Under the pieces are notes generated by a model. The model was not told the DNA's origin and ran no database searches. It saw nothing but the letters and a program-made list of their open reading frames with translations. Shown one piece after another: positions 47,601 to 59,721 of a stretch of DNA of 64,000 nt (position 1 is its first letter; every line of letters begins with the position of its first letter). The translations under genes and the position numbers were made by a program. This DNA comes from Epinephelus fuscoguttatus (Eukaryota > Chordata > Actinopteri > Perciformes > Serranidae): the NCBI RefSeq assembly GCF_011397635.1, contig NC_064775.1, positions 17,776,954 through 17,840,953 on the forward strand. Direction: 5' to 3'.

Positions 47601-48740
47601 GCAGCCAGTTTAGATAATAGACACTCGCAAGTGCTGTTATTACAGACTTGTTAACTAATCACAGACGCCTGTCTATAGTTCATGGAGTCACGGCAGAAAT
47701 TGTTGACGTTAAGAAAAATATAGAATAATTCCGACCTCAGCCTTTGACCAGAGCAGCCTTTATTTTCTGACCTTGGACATTCAACTGTCATGGAGATCAA
47801 ACATGTGACCTTCAGGTCAAGGACAGTCTCTCAGATGTCTTTCTGTAGCCAGCACTTCTCATTTTCCCATCTCAAACTGCAATCCTCTGCATCATTCAAA
47901 ATTTTCCACTCCCATGGTTTTGACTGTGATGGCAGAGCAGCAGTTTGTTTAAACATAATAAATTATCTGATCTTTTCTCAGGTCCGTATTTAGACCCTTG
48001 TGCATCAGTAAGGGGGCTTGAAATTAAAATGCAGATTTGTTCTCTTGTTTACATTTAATTAAAAGTTGCTCTTGATGATTAAGCTCACAGCACGGTGGGT
48101 TAAGATCTCAGAGCCCCACCAGCGTTTCCTCTGAGTCTCTTGACAATTTGTATTGTGTGTAAACTTAGACCTGTATTTTGTGTTCAGCTGCGTACAGCTG
48201 ATACACTCCAATCTGGGGATTTGGCCTTTAAGACAGCTCCATATTGTATTTGGTTTAAAAATGAGAGTCAGATGTTGTATTGGATAATTATTGCGTTACT
48301 TTTCATGATCATAAGCAGATGTGGAACGACATGGGAAAAAAAGGGTTCCCTAGTGAGAAAACAGACACTGCTGATAGAGGGCAGAGGAGTACTGCACTTT
48401 ATCGTAACACTTCCAAGAAGAGTGTCAATCTATTAGTTTTCAAGTCTGCAATATATGTTCCTCTAGCTGGAGTTTTATGTGTTGTCTCATCTTGTGTGTT
48501 GTGGCCAGTCAAAGTTAATGACCAGAAGTTGCAAGAAATTGACACAAAACTGGCTGAATGTGTGTCAGCGACTGCTAAAATAACATATATACACCTTAGA
48601 AGTCATAGACCACCACTTGTTTGTATGTTACATGTAGGTTTTTCAGTAGTTTTTCCATATTAATCAATATCACTATGTATCAGGATATGTAATTTGATAA
48701 TGCTGCCAGTTTGATTAATATCCTGATAATGACTGAAGCT
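44700..48740. other. Intergenic, no gene seen
   Basis: Includes a chance 139-codon frame (46634-47053) with no recognisable domain, no plausible splice context and AT-rich codons. No RNA gene or bounded transposon could be supported. Confidence 0.4.
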
Positions 48741-48744
48741 TGAA

Positions 48745-49050
48745 GAAACTACAGGGTTCTACCCATTTTTCCAACCTTGTAAGCCTATCACTATGGTCAT
48801 TGACGGCTTCCATCATCTCAGCAAAGTGAGGCTCATAGTTGTCAAGTTTTTTGCAAAGCGCATCTAGGTATTAGTTTATTTGTGCAAGGGAAGCTTTCAT
48901 TTTGGAGTAGATGGCAATGTGGGTCTTCTCCAACTTGCTTGACCCCCTCTGTCTCGAGAGCTGGTGAATCCATGTTGTTAGCAATCCTGTTAGCTCTGGC
49001 TGTAGTTTTCCCTTTTTGAGTGTATGCTTTCTTTTTTCCCGACATAGCTG
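48745..49050 (-). mobile_element. L1-like LINE ORF1 5' remnant (minus strand)
   Basis: The minus strand starts MSGKKKAYTQKGKTTARANR then MDSPALETEGV. After a frame change, KLDNYEPHFAEMMEAVNDHS and DRLTRLEK appear. This basic start followed by a heptad-like segment is the form of fish L1/Tx1 ORF1 proteins. It is dead and short. Confidence 0.62.
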
Positions 49051-49639
49051 GGACTACAGTTACTGCAGCTGCAAATTCTCACAAATGGTGGTATATTATG
49101 GACATAAATTGATAAATTGAGCCACTCTTTGCACATTCTCCCTAGTCGGTTGCCAAATCGGAAGTCCCAAAACCACAAGGTTCATTAGTTAAATTTTTAT
49201 TATTAAGTTTATTAACACATAGAATAACATAAACATTTAACTCTACTAGAGTGGCTTGGTTTATAATATTTGTTTTGTGATAAAAGAATATATTGATAAC
49301 AAAATGTGAACATTTAACTTTGCATGTTAAATATGCTTTATCTGTCTTTACAAAACAATGCAAGTTAGCTTGTAACTTATTAAAATAATGGTGTGATTGG
49401 TGGGATTGTACCTTTTCTTCTGTTACTAGCAGTTGGCAACCGTTGACCAACTAGTGTAGGTACAGCCACCTAGTGGGCTGGGGTGGGAAATATGTGTCAA
49501 CGGTGCCGCTGCGCACTGTTGCCAATGTGTGTTGGGGGGCGGAACAGCGCCGTGCCGGGCAGGCAGAGGGTACTTGTTGTAGCACTGGGTGAGAGGCTGT
49601 CAGCAAATAGTTTGTTGGACACAGGGAAACGGAGATCTG

Positions 49640-49848
49640 TGTGGGTACATGAGACCCTAGAAAAGAGGATGGATCATGGGGAGTACCACCAGTTGGTCCA
49701 GGAGCTTTATCTTAATGATGGCATTTTCCAGGCATATTTTAGGATGACTCAGGGGCAGTTTGACAACCTGCTGTCTATCGTCGGGCCATATAGCTCGGGG
49801 TATCCATTGACCACAACTAGTTTCTCTTCAATTGTTTACCAACTGTAA
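49640..49848 (+). mobile_element. PIF/Harbinger transposase N-terminal remnant
   Basis: A frame with MDHGEYHQLVQELYLNDGIF then QAYFRMTQGQFDNLLSIVGP matches the start of Harbinger-type (HARBI1-like) transposases. It ends prematurely at a stop after about 20 more residues (SFSSIVYQL). The catalytic DDE part was not found downstream. Confidence 0.78.
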
Positions 49849-50235
49849 ACTTGTCGTGCCCACCACAGAAGGCCCCCCTCTCAAATCATTCGACTGGACG
49901 ATGGGGAAAAAAGATGACGAAAAAGAGAGTTCAGAGTGCCCCGGCAAAAATGCCAGGCACCTAGAGCGCAGAAACACAAGGCGCGTCACAATGTAAAGAC
50001 AGTGAGCAAAAAAGATTCACCCTCATTAAAAACAATTACAAAAAGCCGCCTCCAGCTGCTAAAACACTGTGTGATCTGTGTGATAAGGGCCTTAGATGTA
50101 AAAATATGGTGTTTTTCCCCGCAGTCTCTCTTTGCTATTGCTAGCAGGCTGTTTACAGTCCTGTAATGTTATCCCCACCGCTTGCAGTCGCCATTATTGT
50201 CAACTCAGCTACATGGTCCACCAGTAGAGACTGAC

Positions 50236-50243
50236 CTCTGTTG
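50236..50243 (+). repeat. Left 8-bp target-site duplication
   Basis: CTCTGTTG, repeated exactly at 51147-51154 on the other side of the 903-bp element. Confidence 0.9.
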
Positions 50244-51146
50244 TAGGCTGACCAAACGTCCTCTTTTGCCCGGACATGTCCACTTTTCACGTCCCGTCTG
50301 GGGCGTCCGGGGCATCCGGGGCGTCCGGGGGATTTTTATAAACTCATGATAATGTCCGGTTTTCCGTGTGTGTGTGTGTGAGTGCGGCACGGGCAGCATA
50401 TTTCTGTCCGAACCCGAACTGAGCCCGACATTATTTAATGAGCACTGAGTTTGTGCCACACAGTTGTTATGGTTACAGGGTATTTAACAGGACGGGCGTG
50501 CGCCGTGGGTGCTCAGCCCGTGTTTGAGACGGGAGCGGGAGGCAAGAGGTCCGACACTTCCAGCGAGAGGAGAGGGAGACATAAAACAAAATAAGATAAA
50601 ATAGGAAAAACCTGTCTCCCTCTTTTTTTTTATTTTCAGCGTTTAATCAAGGCAGAGGCCGGTGGTGGAAGGTCTGAGACTTCGAGCGAGGGGAGAGGTA
50701 GAAACAAACAGCCAATGTCTGTCTGTGTGTGTTATGTTCAAGTGTTGTCACGTAAATAACAGTGCCCATGCAATAAACAGGACAGACAATAGGATTTTAT
50801 TTATTTTTACACTACATTTTCACTGAAAGCTGACCGAATCCGACCAGAGCCCGAATACAATTTATAGCTACATTTTTTACCAAACCCGGCCCGACCTGTC
50901 GGGTACCGTTGGGCTCGGATCGCCACACTTTTGTGTGTATGTGTCCCCTATTGGGGCCTATCTGAATTTCTGTCTTTGAGAGATATTATTTTGTGATATA
51001 ACTGAATTTTCTATCCATACATATAAATTTTAAATACATTAAAATGATAAGGCATCTTTGAGTAAACTGCGAGTATCATTTAAATAGGCTATGTCGTGGC
51101 TGGGCCGAGTGTCCTCTTTTTTGGAAATCAAAATATGGTCACCCTA
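50244..51146 (+). mobile_element. Complete non-autonomous hAT-like transposon (903 bp)
   Basis: Left end TAGGCTGACC; the inverse of the right end is TAGGGTGACC (nine of ten). Exact 8-bp duplications CTCTGTTG flank it, the hallmark of hAT insertion. GTCCTCTTTTGCCCGGACA near the left end and GAGTGTCCTCTTTTTTGGAA near the right are characteristic subterminal words. No transposase frame is present. A second element (50381-50929) appears nested within it. Confidence 0.88.
50381..50929 (+). mobile_element. Element nested in the 903-bp hAT (549 bp)
   Basis: The interior begins AGTGCGGCACGGGC and ends GATCGCCACACT; their ends are inverse over AGTG(C/T)GGC. Flanks TGTGTGTG and TTTGTGTG agree in seven of eight, consistent with an 8-bp duplication made within a TG run. 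CCGAACCCGAACTGAGCCCG and CCCGGCCCGACCTGTCGGGT near the ends give a GC-rich signature unlike the host element. Confidence 0.6.
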
Positions 51147-52140
51147 CTCTGTTGGCATGTGATATGCACTACATATAGTGCATCCTCAGGACACCATCTT
51201 CATATGAGATTAATAGAAAGATTTTTGATCTTTGTTGTGTTTTTGATGGTATCAAATCAAACTGTGGTTTGGCGTATTGATGGTTTCAAATACCCTGAAA
51301 TACTGTAATACCGTGATACCATCCAAGCCTACCAGGTGTGGATTAGGAGGAAGAAAGTGACTGCAGGCAGAATGGACAAAGATGTCACATCTCTGCAAGT
51401 TTATGTTCTGCTTGTTCAACATGTGTTTTATGAATTAATCATACTGTCTCCCTTTTGTTGCTCTTATGAGTAATAGGCATTGTCGTCACTGACTCGTCCG
51501 CTGTGGGTTTTGCTCTGAAGTCACGCATAGCTTTGCCCTCCTGCAAAAAAGCAGCGAATCAGCAGAAGCAGAGAGAGGCAGCAGACTGACTGGCTGTTAT
51601 CACATTTATTTTCGATGTGTGATAGGCTGTTAGATTTATCCATATTGAACATCATTATTCATGAATTTTATCACGATCCCTAATCAAGATGGTTTCCCAG
51701 CCTTATTTACACATACCTACTAGTAAAAGTACTGATAACATAATGAAGTATACATTCCATATCTTGTGCTTTGTTTAGCCTTGTATGTACACTGATTACA
51801 TCACTAATCCAAAATTGATTAATTTATTTGGATGTAAAACCACACTCTAATCTATACATCCTGCATCGAACAGCATTGAGTTACACAATGAATGACATTG
51901 AATTAATCTTACCATCTGCAAGTCGCTCTACATTTCATATAGCTGTAAATAGTTTCAGTTCACTGATGACAATGCTTATGTCAATTCTGTGAATAATGCG
52001 ATGTGTTGTTACCAGAGGTCAGCTGCCCTGAGCGCAGCAGAGATGAGAGCAATTTACAGCACACTGACATTTGCTCTCAAGCAGAGTCACGTAATGTATA
52101 AAGGGCTTTAGCGGCAGATGTGGATGTAAATTACATACGA

Positions 52141-52141
<1 letters not shown>

Positions 52142-52180
<39 letters not shown>
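52142..52180 (+). repeat. (CA)n microsatellite
   Basis: About 19 uninterrupted CA units. Confidence 0.95.
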
Positions 52181-52182
<2 letters not shown>

Positions 52183-52627
52183 AGAGGGAAGCCATGACAG
52201 ATGTGAGGAGAGCAGTAGATGCCGTCACATCACTGGGTCGCCGCTGGCAACCATCTGCTGTACACGTTGACCCTTCACTTCAGATGATCCGTCTCCTTTG
52301 ACTCTTTCACACTCTCACTTCCTCTCCTGTGTTTTTGCTTTGCTTTGTCTCATATTGTCCTTTGAGAGGGTGGCGACACAAAGTTTTTCATAGATTTCAA
52401 ACATGTAGTTTAAAAATATTTATGTGTCTAAATATAGCAGTTTTGGAAAGGAGACTTGTGTGTCTGTTTGCCACCGGGCAGCATGTGTTCAACTTCACTC
52501 CCACCACATGTCAATCATGTGCTCACAGACACACACACACACTCTCACGCAGCTGCTCATTGTGAAGCCCATGTGGTTAGTTGGCCTTAATTAACCGACG
52601 TCTCTAATTAGTGACAGGTTATTTAAC

Positions 52628-52630
<3 letters not shown>

Positions 52631-52658
<28 letters not shown>
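52631..52658 (+). repeat. (TG)14 microsatellite
   Basis: Uninterrupted TG units followed by a GA run. Confidence 0.95.
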
Positions 52659-52666
<8 letters not shown>

Positions 52667-53580
52667 GAAATAGCTGAGGGAAAGGCAGGGAGGAGTGTGA
52701 CTACTGCGATGTGTATGTGTTCAAACAGACATGCCTGTGGTACACAGAACATTTTTCTGTTTTCAAGTTTGGTATGTTTCAGAATACAAAAAGACCAGTA
52801 CTGCCATGCAACATAACTTTAATTTTTTTATGCATTAGTGAGGAAATAATCTCTGATTCCTACGAGGTGAATAACTTTCACTGCAGAGGCAAAACTTGTC
52901 TTATTTGGATGGATAAAGATGCTTGGCCCATAACTGATAGACAGGCAGACAGACAGATATAGACGAGAGTTATTTAAGGCACACGTCCTGATGGCGAAGC
53001 TGCTGTTACCGTGGCAACCCATTTTTGTGAGTGCGCATACATGCACGAGCAAAAGTGTCCTCCACATGAACCCCTCGCAGTTACTTTGTTTTCTGATCAG
53101 ATAGAAAACTGCTTCATGCTCACACCTCGCAGATTCACTTGTTGCTATTTTTCCTGAGTATAAAATAGTCACGTCACCATGCTGTCTTGTTTTTGCCTTT
53201 TTTTTCCAACCAAGTTGCCAGCTTGTGTTACCGCCCACACTGACAAAACGTTTGGTGATGAAGTTAACAGAGCAAGTCATTCATTTGTAACTGTTAAGAC
53301 TAAACAGTTAGCAAAAAGAAAAATATCATCTTTCTACTCTCAGCCAATTCATAAGTTTTAATGCGGAGCCCTGAGACAATCCAGAGTGGGTAAACAAAAA
53401 ATACACACTTTTCTAACACAATTTTTAAAACCTAAACCTAAAGTGCTGTTTAGCTACATATGCCCATAAAAATTTGTTAACATAAAGATTGCTGCATTAT
53501 TTATTGAATATTCTTGCTGACAGTCAGGCACTTAGATACAGCTGTCACTCCCATTCTGTAGGGCTGTGCAGAGACCTTAA

Positions 53581-54444
53581 AGGGTATCTACGGTATTTTT
53601 CAACCTGGACCCCATTTTCTCATGTTTTTGTGTCCAATTCAGTAATGGCAAACACTGTTTTTGAAATTGGTGCAGTTTTGAGTGAGACTGCTGCAGCAAT
53701 GTAACCACTTGGAGCAACTGTGCATCGTCAATTTATGTACACTAAAAGTGTTTTTGCCACTGACAGGCTCAGATTGTTTTTATAAGTAAGATAGACCTTT
53801 TGGTTAAAGAGAAAGATCCCTTTTGTTTAATCAGAAACAGCCTTGAAATCACCATTGACAAACCCACCAGACTCTTTATTTATCTTTATTTTATTTATTT
53901 TATTTTAAATAAACAGCAATTTTATCATTGTTAAACACACTTCACTGGAAGTCCACAAAAACAAATTAAAACTCAAAAAAGCCGTCTTGGGTTGTCTTTC
54001 CACTGTTCCAACAATCTGTCTTGGTTGAAATAAATATATATAATATAATATAATATAATATAATCACCCAGTTAGAAGTGAAAATATGATGGCTCTGTAC
54101 ACGCTAAAATGGAGTCTGGTGAGTTTGTTGATGGTGATTTCAGGGCTATTTCTGGTTAAAAAAAACGGATCTTACCCTTTAACAATCTGTCTCTGTAGGC
54201 AACGTTTCCATAATATTGTCAGACTCTTATAATAAAAATATGATCCTGTCAGCGACAAAAACAAACACTTTTAGTGGACACACATTAGGGGGCACAGTTG
54301 CCCCAAGTGATTACATTGCAGCCTGTTTCGCTGCTGCCGACCAAAGTCTCTGGACCAATTTCAAAAATTGTTGTTCCCATTAGTCACTCAGACACAAACA
54401 TGTGGGAAAACAGGGTTCAGGTTAAAAAATACCACAGCTACCCT
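53581..54444 (+). mobile_element. Complete palindromic TTAA MITE (864 bp)
   Basis: TTAA at 53577-53580 and 54445-54448. The left end, AGGGTATCTACGGTATTTTT, is the inverse of the right, AAAAATACCACAGCTACCCT. Inverse pairing continues deep inside, for example TTGCCACTGACAGG (left, about 53754) against CCTGTCAGCGACAAAAACA (right, about 54245), and CACCATTGACAAACCCACCAG against CTGGTGAGTTTGTTGATGGTG. A (TAATA)n run sits in the loop. Confidence 0.82.
54039..54064 (+). repeat. (TAATA)n microsatellite
   Basis: Five-base repeat in the central spacer of the 864-bp MITE. Confidence 0.85.
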
Positions 54445-55928
54445 TTAAGAGGGACAGGTGCATGAAGATAAAAACAGGGCACATGAAACAATATTTTAAA
54501 ATACACCATAAACAGACATAATTTACAGCATAACCTGTTAAATTATGGCAACCTAAATCAAACAGAATTGAATCTTACAACAAACCGCATCATGCTATTG
54601 TCATGATCTCCCATCCTATAAAATCAAAACGGGATTATGATAATTAAATTAGGAAATTAGGAATGTTTCCCTTTAAATTTCACAAAGACTCAACAGTAAA
54701 ATCACTTGAAACATGACATGGACATAGTCAGGGTCATCCTGAGCTGGAATCCTTTAAAATTCTATATAACCTATACCTGTTAATGAGTGAGGAGTGGTAA
54801 GTGTCTGGTGAATGTTGTATTTGATAAGGGCCATGGGCAGGCCTTTACTAATACATAAATAACTAAGTAAATAAACCTTGACAATAGGGCACTTTGGACA
54901 TCAGGGAGCAAAGGTGTACGCTCAGCCCTCCCCTCTGAACTTGCCTTGTCATGTGAAAAGTATCATAGAGCCACTCAAAGATCCTGAAACAAACTGAGGT
55001 CAGACTGATTAGATGTGAATCTTTATTTCAACTGCAGAATTGGCTAAGAAAAAATAACTTTTGGGAATGTTGCATAGACAAAAAAAAGCAAAACACCAGC
55101 AACCAAATACATACACAAAGCAAAAGAAAAATCACTACTGCTGAGCCAGCATCATTTCTCTTAAACTTCAAGTAGACGTATTGACATGCAGGACTGTATA
55201 AACTGCCCACTAGTGTGTCTATCAGCAGGATTTCTCAAAAATACACAAAGCAATTTTCTGTTATTATTTTGGGGGGGGGATGGATCGGTCTTGAGCCAAG
55301 GAACAATCGATTAGCTGCCGGTGTTGGTCCAGATCTGGGATATCTGCCATCGGATGAGAAACAGGTTTTAGCCGTAACTGTAAAACTAATAAAGGTCCTG
55401 CGGGTAAGCTTGCAGACTCAGGAAGACAATCTCTCCAAAATTTACAGTAAGTAAGAGGTATTATGTCTGTGGATGTTACAGCAAAGTGGACACTTTGCCT
55501 TCTGGTTTAAGCCACGGGAAACAGATTTTAGTTTAGATTTGCAAACAGATGGCTGAGATATTCTTAGCTAAAAAATGTATTTAGTGAGTAAAACAGAAAT
55601 AGATTTATAGAGCACTAATGTGGATGATCGTGAAAATTTCAGATTTAGTCGTCATCATGTTTTCTGACTTTCTCTTCACCTTCTTTCCTCTGCTTCTGTC
55701 CTGGCTGTTTCATTAAAGAGGGAGGTGGCCCACTTCTCAGCAGCTTGCAGCTCCAATGAGGAGAGATAATGATAGCGTGAAACTCTGGCTTCTCCCTGGC
55801 GATGGTGCACACACAGATACACACACACAGCACACATGGTATTGTCATCATTTCTGCCCTTAGCAACACTCCAGGGAAAACACACAAATACACACACTTG
55901 CAATCTGCCCGTCAGCCAACCATTCAGT

Positions 55929-55952
55929 AAAAAAAAAAAAAAAAAAAAAAAG
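55929..55952 (+). repeat. Run of about 24 adenines
   Basis: A homopolymer just before the (GT)n tract; it could be a retroelement tail, but no element body is recognisable. Confidence 0.9.
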
Positions 55953-55999
55953 CGAAGAGAGAAAGGAAGTGTAATTTGCCATGTCAGTGTTTCCAGTGA

Positions 56000-56003
<4 letters not shown>

Positions 56004-56034
<31 letters not shown>
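56004..56034 (+). repeat. (GT)n microsatellite
   Basis: About 15 uninterrupted GT units followed by GA repeats. Confidence 0.95.
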
Positions 56035-56044
<10 letters not shown>

Positions 56045-57119
56045 GATAGATAGCAACTGATAATAATTTTCTTCCCTCATTAGACTGTTTCCCCACTCCC
56101 GCTGTCTGATCGCCATGGTTACCTTTACACCTGCCACGTGCAGACACACACTCAATCTCAAAATAGAATTTTTTGCAGTGGCTGTCTGGTAGAAAAGCTA
56201 AAAAGAAAATGTTTTTCTCCTGCAGCAGCTGCTTTTTCTCTGACGATCATCTTGATTGTGACAATTTGCATACATTATAAATGTTGTCATTATACGTTAT
56301 ATAACAACGTGTGAGAACTTGATGTCCTTTGAACTTAATCCCGCTGCAACACTAAAAAACACAGCTGCTGGCAATGTATGTATGTATGTTACATCTATAT
56401 AATGTAGTTAAATGGGGCCATGTGGAGTTATTATACAATAAAAGTACAGCTTGTTTTTTGTGTGTGTTTTGGCGTGGCTTTATTTGATCAGATAAAATGA
56501 ATCACCAAGTAGTTTCTTCATAGACTCGAAATTCTGAATGGACGGCAGCAAACAGGTGCGGCTGTGAGGGAGTAATGAATGAAGGCATGAAGGAGACTGA
56601 ATGGAGTACTCTTCCTGATTGACCTTTCACTAAGCTCCATTAAGTATCTTAAAGCCACATTACGAGGAGCAGTAGATTAAATATTACCTGGTACAAAATC
56701 CATCTTTTAAGTTTTACAATAAAGGTAAAGTGTGTGGGATTACATGTTGCGTTTTTTTATTCATTCATGTGCACTCCCAATATTTCCCACAACTGTTCTG
56801 TTTGAACAGTGATAGTGATATGATCACTAGTCGGTTGGTCAGTCAGCAGGACTTATTTTAAAATGCTGGCTCTAGCTGTCAGAAAGACATACTTTTTATG
56901 ATGTTTATGCATATACTTTTTTTCATAATTATAGCTTCCAAAGAAGAATTTATCTCCATTGCACTCATGCTGCATTTGACTTACTGGATTTTATTCTAAC
57001 ATTAGTGTAATTTCCATTCATTTCCAAACTGTCACAAAAAAGTAATGTGAATTAAGTCCATTTCCATCAGCTGGTTTGGTCTTGGGCGAATAGATTAGGC
57101 TATGCTACTCCACATTCAG

Positions 57120-57430
57120 CACTCATATGTGGGGCCCATGTGGGTAGTAGTTGGGCTGGCAAATGGGCCCAATATAGGGTTGTCCATGTGTTCCATATTG
57201 GCCCCATGCCATTTGCCCACACTTTGGCTTTACCATGTGGGCCCCACATGGTTATGCGAGGGCTACCAAGTGGGTATGGGCCCAAAATGGGCATCTTATC
57301 TGGGGCAAAGTTGGGTAAACCACCCATGTTTGGGCAATTGGCATGGGGCCAATATATAACCCAAGAATGACCCCATATAGGGCCCATTTTTCAGCCTGTT
57401 TACTACCCACATGGGCTTCACATACAAGTG
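57120..57430 (+). mobile_element. GGGCCC-rich palindromic MITE (about 311 bp)
   Basis: The left end, CACTCATATGTGGGGCCCAT, is the imperfect inverse of the right, ATGGGCTTCACATACAAGTG. Further in, GTGGGTAGTAGTTGGGCTGG faces the inverse of CAGCCTGTTTACTACCCAC. Many internal copies of ATGGGCCC/GGGCCCAT make it self-complementary. No target duplication was identified. Confidence 0.65.
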
Positions 57431-58006
57431 TTGGCTGGCTGAATTTACTTGCACAATTTAGCGAGGAGCCAGTTAGTTACCCTTAGCTGGCTACAAAAAT
57501 AAAGAAAAACATTGTCAAGTTAATGAGCAGGGCGGTCAGCTCTACAGAGCATTAATGCTTGCTTTCACAAATTGGTGTACGTAAGTTGCTTTCATTTTTA
57601 CCACCTCTTCCCAGTAGCAAGTGTATAAAGGGCGCCATTAGCTAGGCTCCAAAAATCAGGCTAACATTGGTGCTACACTGAATGACTAGCTAACATTGCT
57701 AACAGTTATCTAGAATGTTTATCAAAATTATTAAAAATGCTTATTGCTATATAAAAAAAAGAAAACAATACTAGTAACATACTTGTAACAATACGTTCAA
57801 ATCTAACTGTGAAAAATAAAGTAGCGTTAACAGACTTAAGGATGAAAAAACACTGTGATCCCAAAGTTCAGAGGAGAAGGTAACATTACTGTAGAGTTGA
57901 CAGGAAGTAAACAGACAGAGTTTGTGACATGGATTTATGTTGGCCTATGTTGTGCAAGTAGTTAATAGGCTACGCTTTAGGGGTAAAGGTTGCAAACTGG
58001 AAACAA
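57431..58006. other. Intergenic, no gene seen
   Basis: Contains GCTAAC-type words (57640-57720) and no supportable gene. Confidence 0.4.
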
Positions 58007-58011
58007 AACTA

Positions 58012-58795
58012 CCATAAAACTTCAATTAGTAGCCCGGGCTATTATTTGCTTAAATCACGGAACAAAACAGGCCTATATTTGGAACAGACGTCTATATGGG
58101 ACAGGCCTTTAATTCCTTTCACACAAAACTGTTGCTCAGCAAAGACGAGAAATGTGATCAATTTGTTTCTTTGAACAAGTATGAATATTACTTGTATGAA
58201 AATCAGGCTTTGAATAACATATCAGTTATGTGTTATGTTTCACTGCACCTGAGGACAAGGGCACCTGGCATACCGACACAACACATCTTTATCCTGTTGA
58301 AACAATAATTATCACTTAGATTAATTATTATGAAAAACACTTTTGATTCTTTTGATCAGTGGATCCTTATGGGCTAAAGGAATATGATTACCTTACAGGG
58401 TAATCGAGGAATGGACACATTCTGACTTTATGACAGCATCAGAGGTAGGGAGTCACCACTTGTTTTTATGTCATGAATTAAATGAATTATGGTCTTCTAT
58501 GGTGCTCGTAGTTTCAGTGAAACAAAATGAACCAAGCTTGCGATGTGTAGCATCTCCTTATTGGCAAAAGCTCAAATATTTATATTTGTATGTGCGATCT
58601 AAACAGCCAACTTATGTTAGCTTAAGTGGGTAGTCAATAATCCGGTTTTATACATCCAAAGAACTTGTATGAAAATAAACTGCTTGGCAACCAGACCAGG
58701 CTTCTATTTGAGAGAGGCCTTTACTTGTCTAAATGTGTGGCCACAAAGGGACTGGGCCTTTAATTGGGACTAGGCTTTTAATTGAAGTTTTACGG
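58012..58795 (+). mobile_element. TA-flanked MITE (784 bp)
   Basis: Flanked by TA (58010-58011 and 58796-58797). The left end, CCATAAAACTTCAATTAGTA, matches the inverse of the right end, CCGTAAAACTTCAATTAAAA. AGGCCTTTAATT-like words lie at both sides. TA targets suggest a Tc1/mariner-type source. Confidence 0.72.
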
Positions 58796-59662
58796 TAGTT
58801 GCCTTGAACATCTTTCCAATATATGAGAGAAAAATTAAGAGAGGTCTTCAGGAATTTGTTTCAGTTGGGTAACTTTTATCATTCTTTCATGTCAGCTAAC
58901 ACTGACCATGTTTCAGAGACAAAGACAAATATGTCGTTAAGGAAATCCGGGAAGACACTGACAGCGGAAACAGCTGATGAGTCATTTGAGCTAAATGTTT
59001 GCTACATCAGATCTTATAAGCAAAGGTGTTTCTATACCCCATTTAGTGCATCAATTCTTTTTCTTTGCAAAGGCAAAAACCATCTTAAGTGAGCGTAAAA
59101 ACGTTTTTGCAAAATTGAGAAAGTTCTTTGGATTTTGTCCTTTCCACACAGCTTTTCTAAAGCGATACTTCAAAATGTGCATCAAAATATGATTATAAAA
59201 CCGCTGCTATTGTGTTTATTGTGTGTTTATGAACTAGGATGGTCTGCCAGTTAATGAGCTGGTATTCATCTCTTTGGCTCGCAGGTTCATGAACCATTTT
59301 GTGGACACAGGAGGCATCTATTAATTAATTAATGATGATTAGGTAGTTACATAACAGTTCACACGTGCATGCTATATTAAACTGGTAGCTTGGTGATTCA
59401 TTGCACACATGGATAACTAAATGGCAGAAAGTCAGAGCAGGGAATGAAGTCTTATGTAATATGAATGCTGCGCACACGTGTGCTTGATCGAATAAACCGG
59501 GCTAAAGAAAAAATCCCTCATTCACTGACAAGATCTGCATGTATGAGTGTGTGTATCAGTGTGTGTTCGTGTGAGTGCATCCAACTCTGACTGGCAGATT
59601 GCTTGCAGTGAAATGTCAGCTGCCCACACCATACAACATGCTGTGCTGCTGCTATCTGTGTG

Positions 59663-59666
<4 letters not shown>

Positions 59667-59720
<54 letters not shown>
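59667..59720 (+). repeat. (TG)27 microsatellite
   Basis: Uninterrupted TG units. Confidence 0.95.

Positions 59721-59721
<1 letters not shown>

Larger units (their letters stand above)
51155..53576. other. Intergenic with microsatellites, no gene
   Basis: Contains (CA)n at 52142-52180 and (TG)n at 52631-52658. ATACCGTGATACCATCCAAG near 51310 is a repeat phrase common in fish. No gene could be supported. Confidence 0.45.
54449..57119. other. Intergenic with simple repeats, no gene
   Basis: Includes an A run (55929-55952) and (GT)n at 56004-56034. No coding or RNA gene could be supported. Confidence 0.45.

Noticed and set aside
49936..50166. Basic 76-codon frame after the Harbinger remnant
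   Set aside because: It might be more of the transposon but shows no transposase or Myb-like motif; too weak to call.
55676..56161. 161-codon minus-strand frame with Thr-His repeats
   Set aside because: Created by the (GT)n and A runs; no conserved domain.
57100..57387. Overlapping Gly/Trp/Pro-rich frames on both strands
   Set aside because: By-products of the self-complementary GGGCCC-rich MITE.
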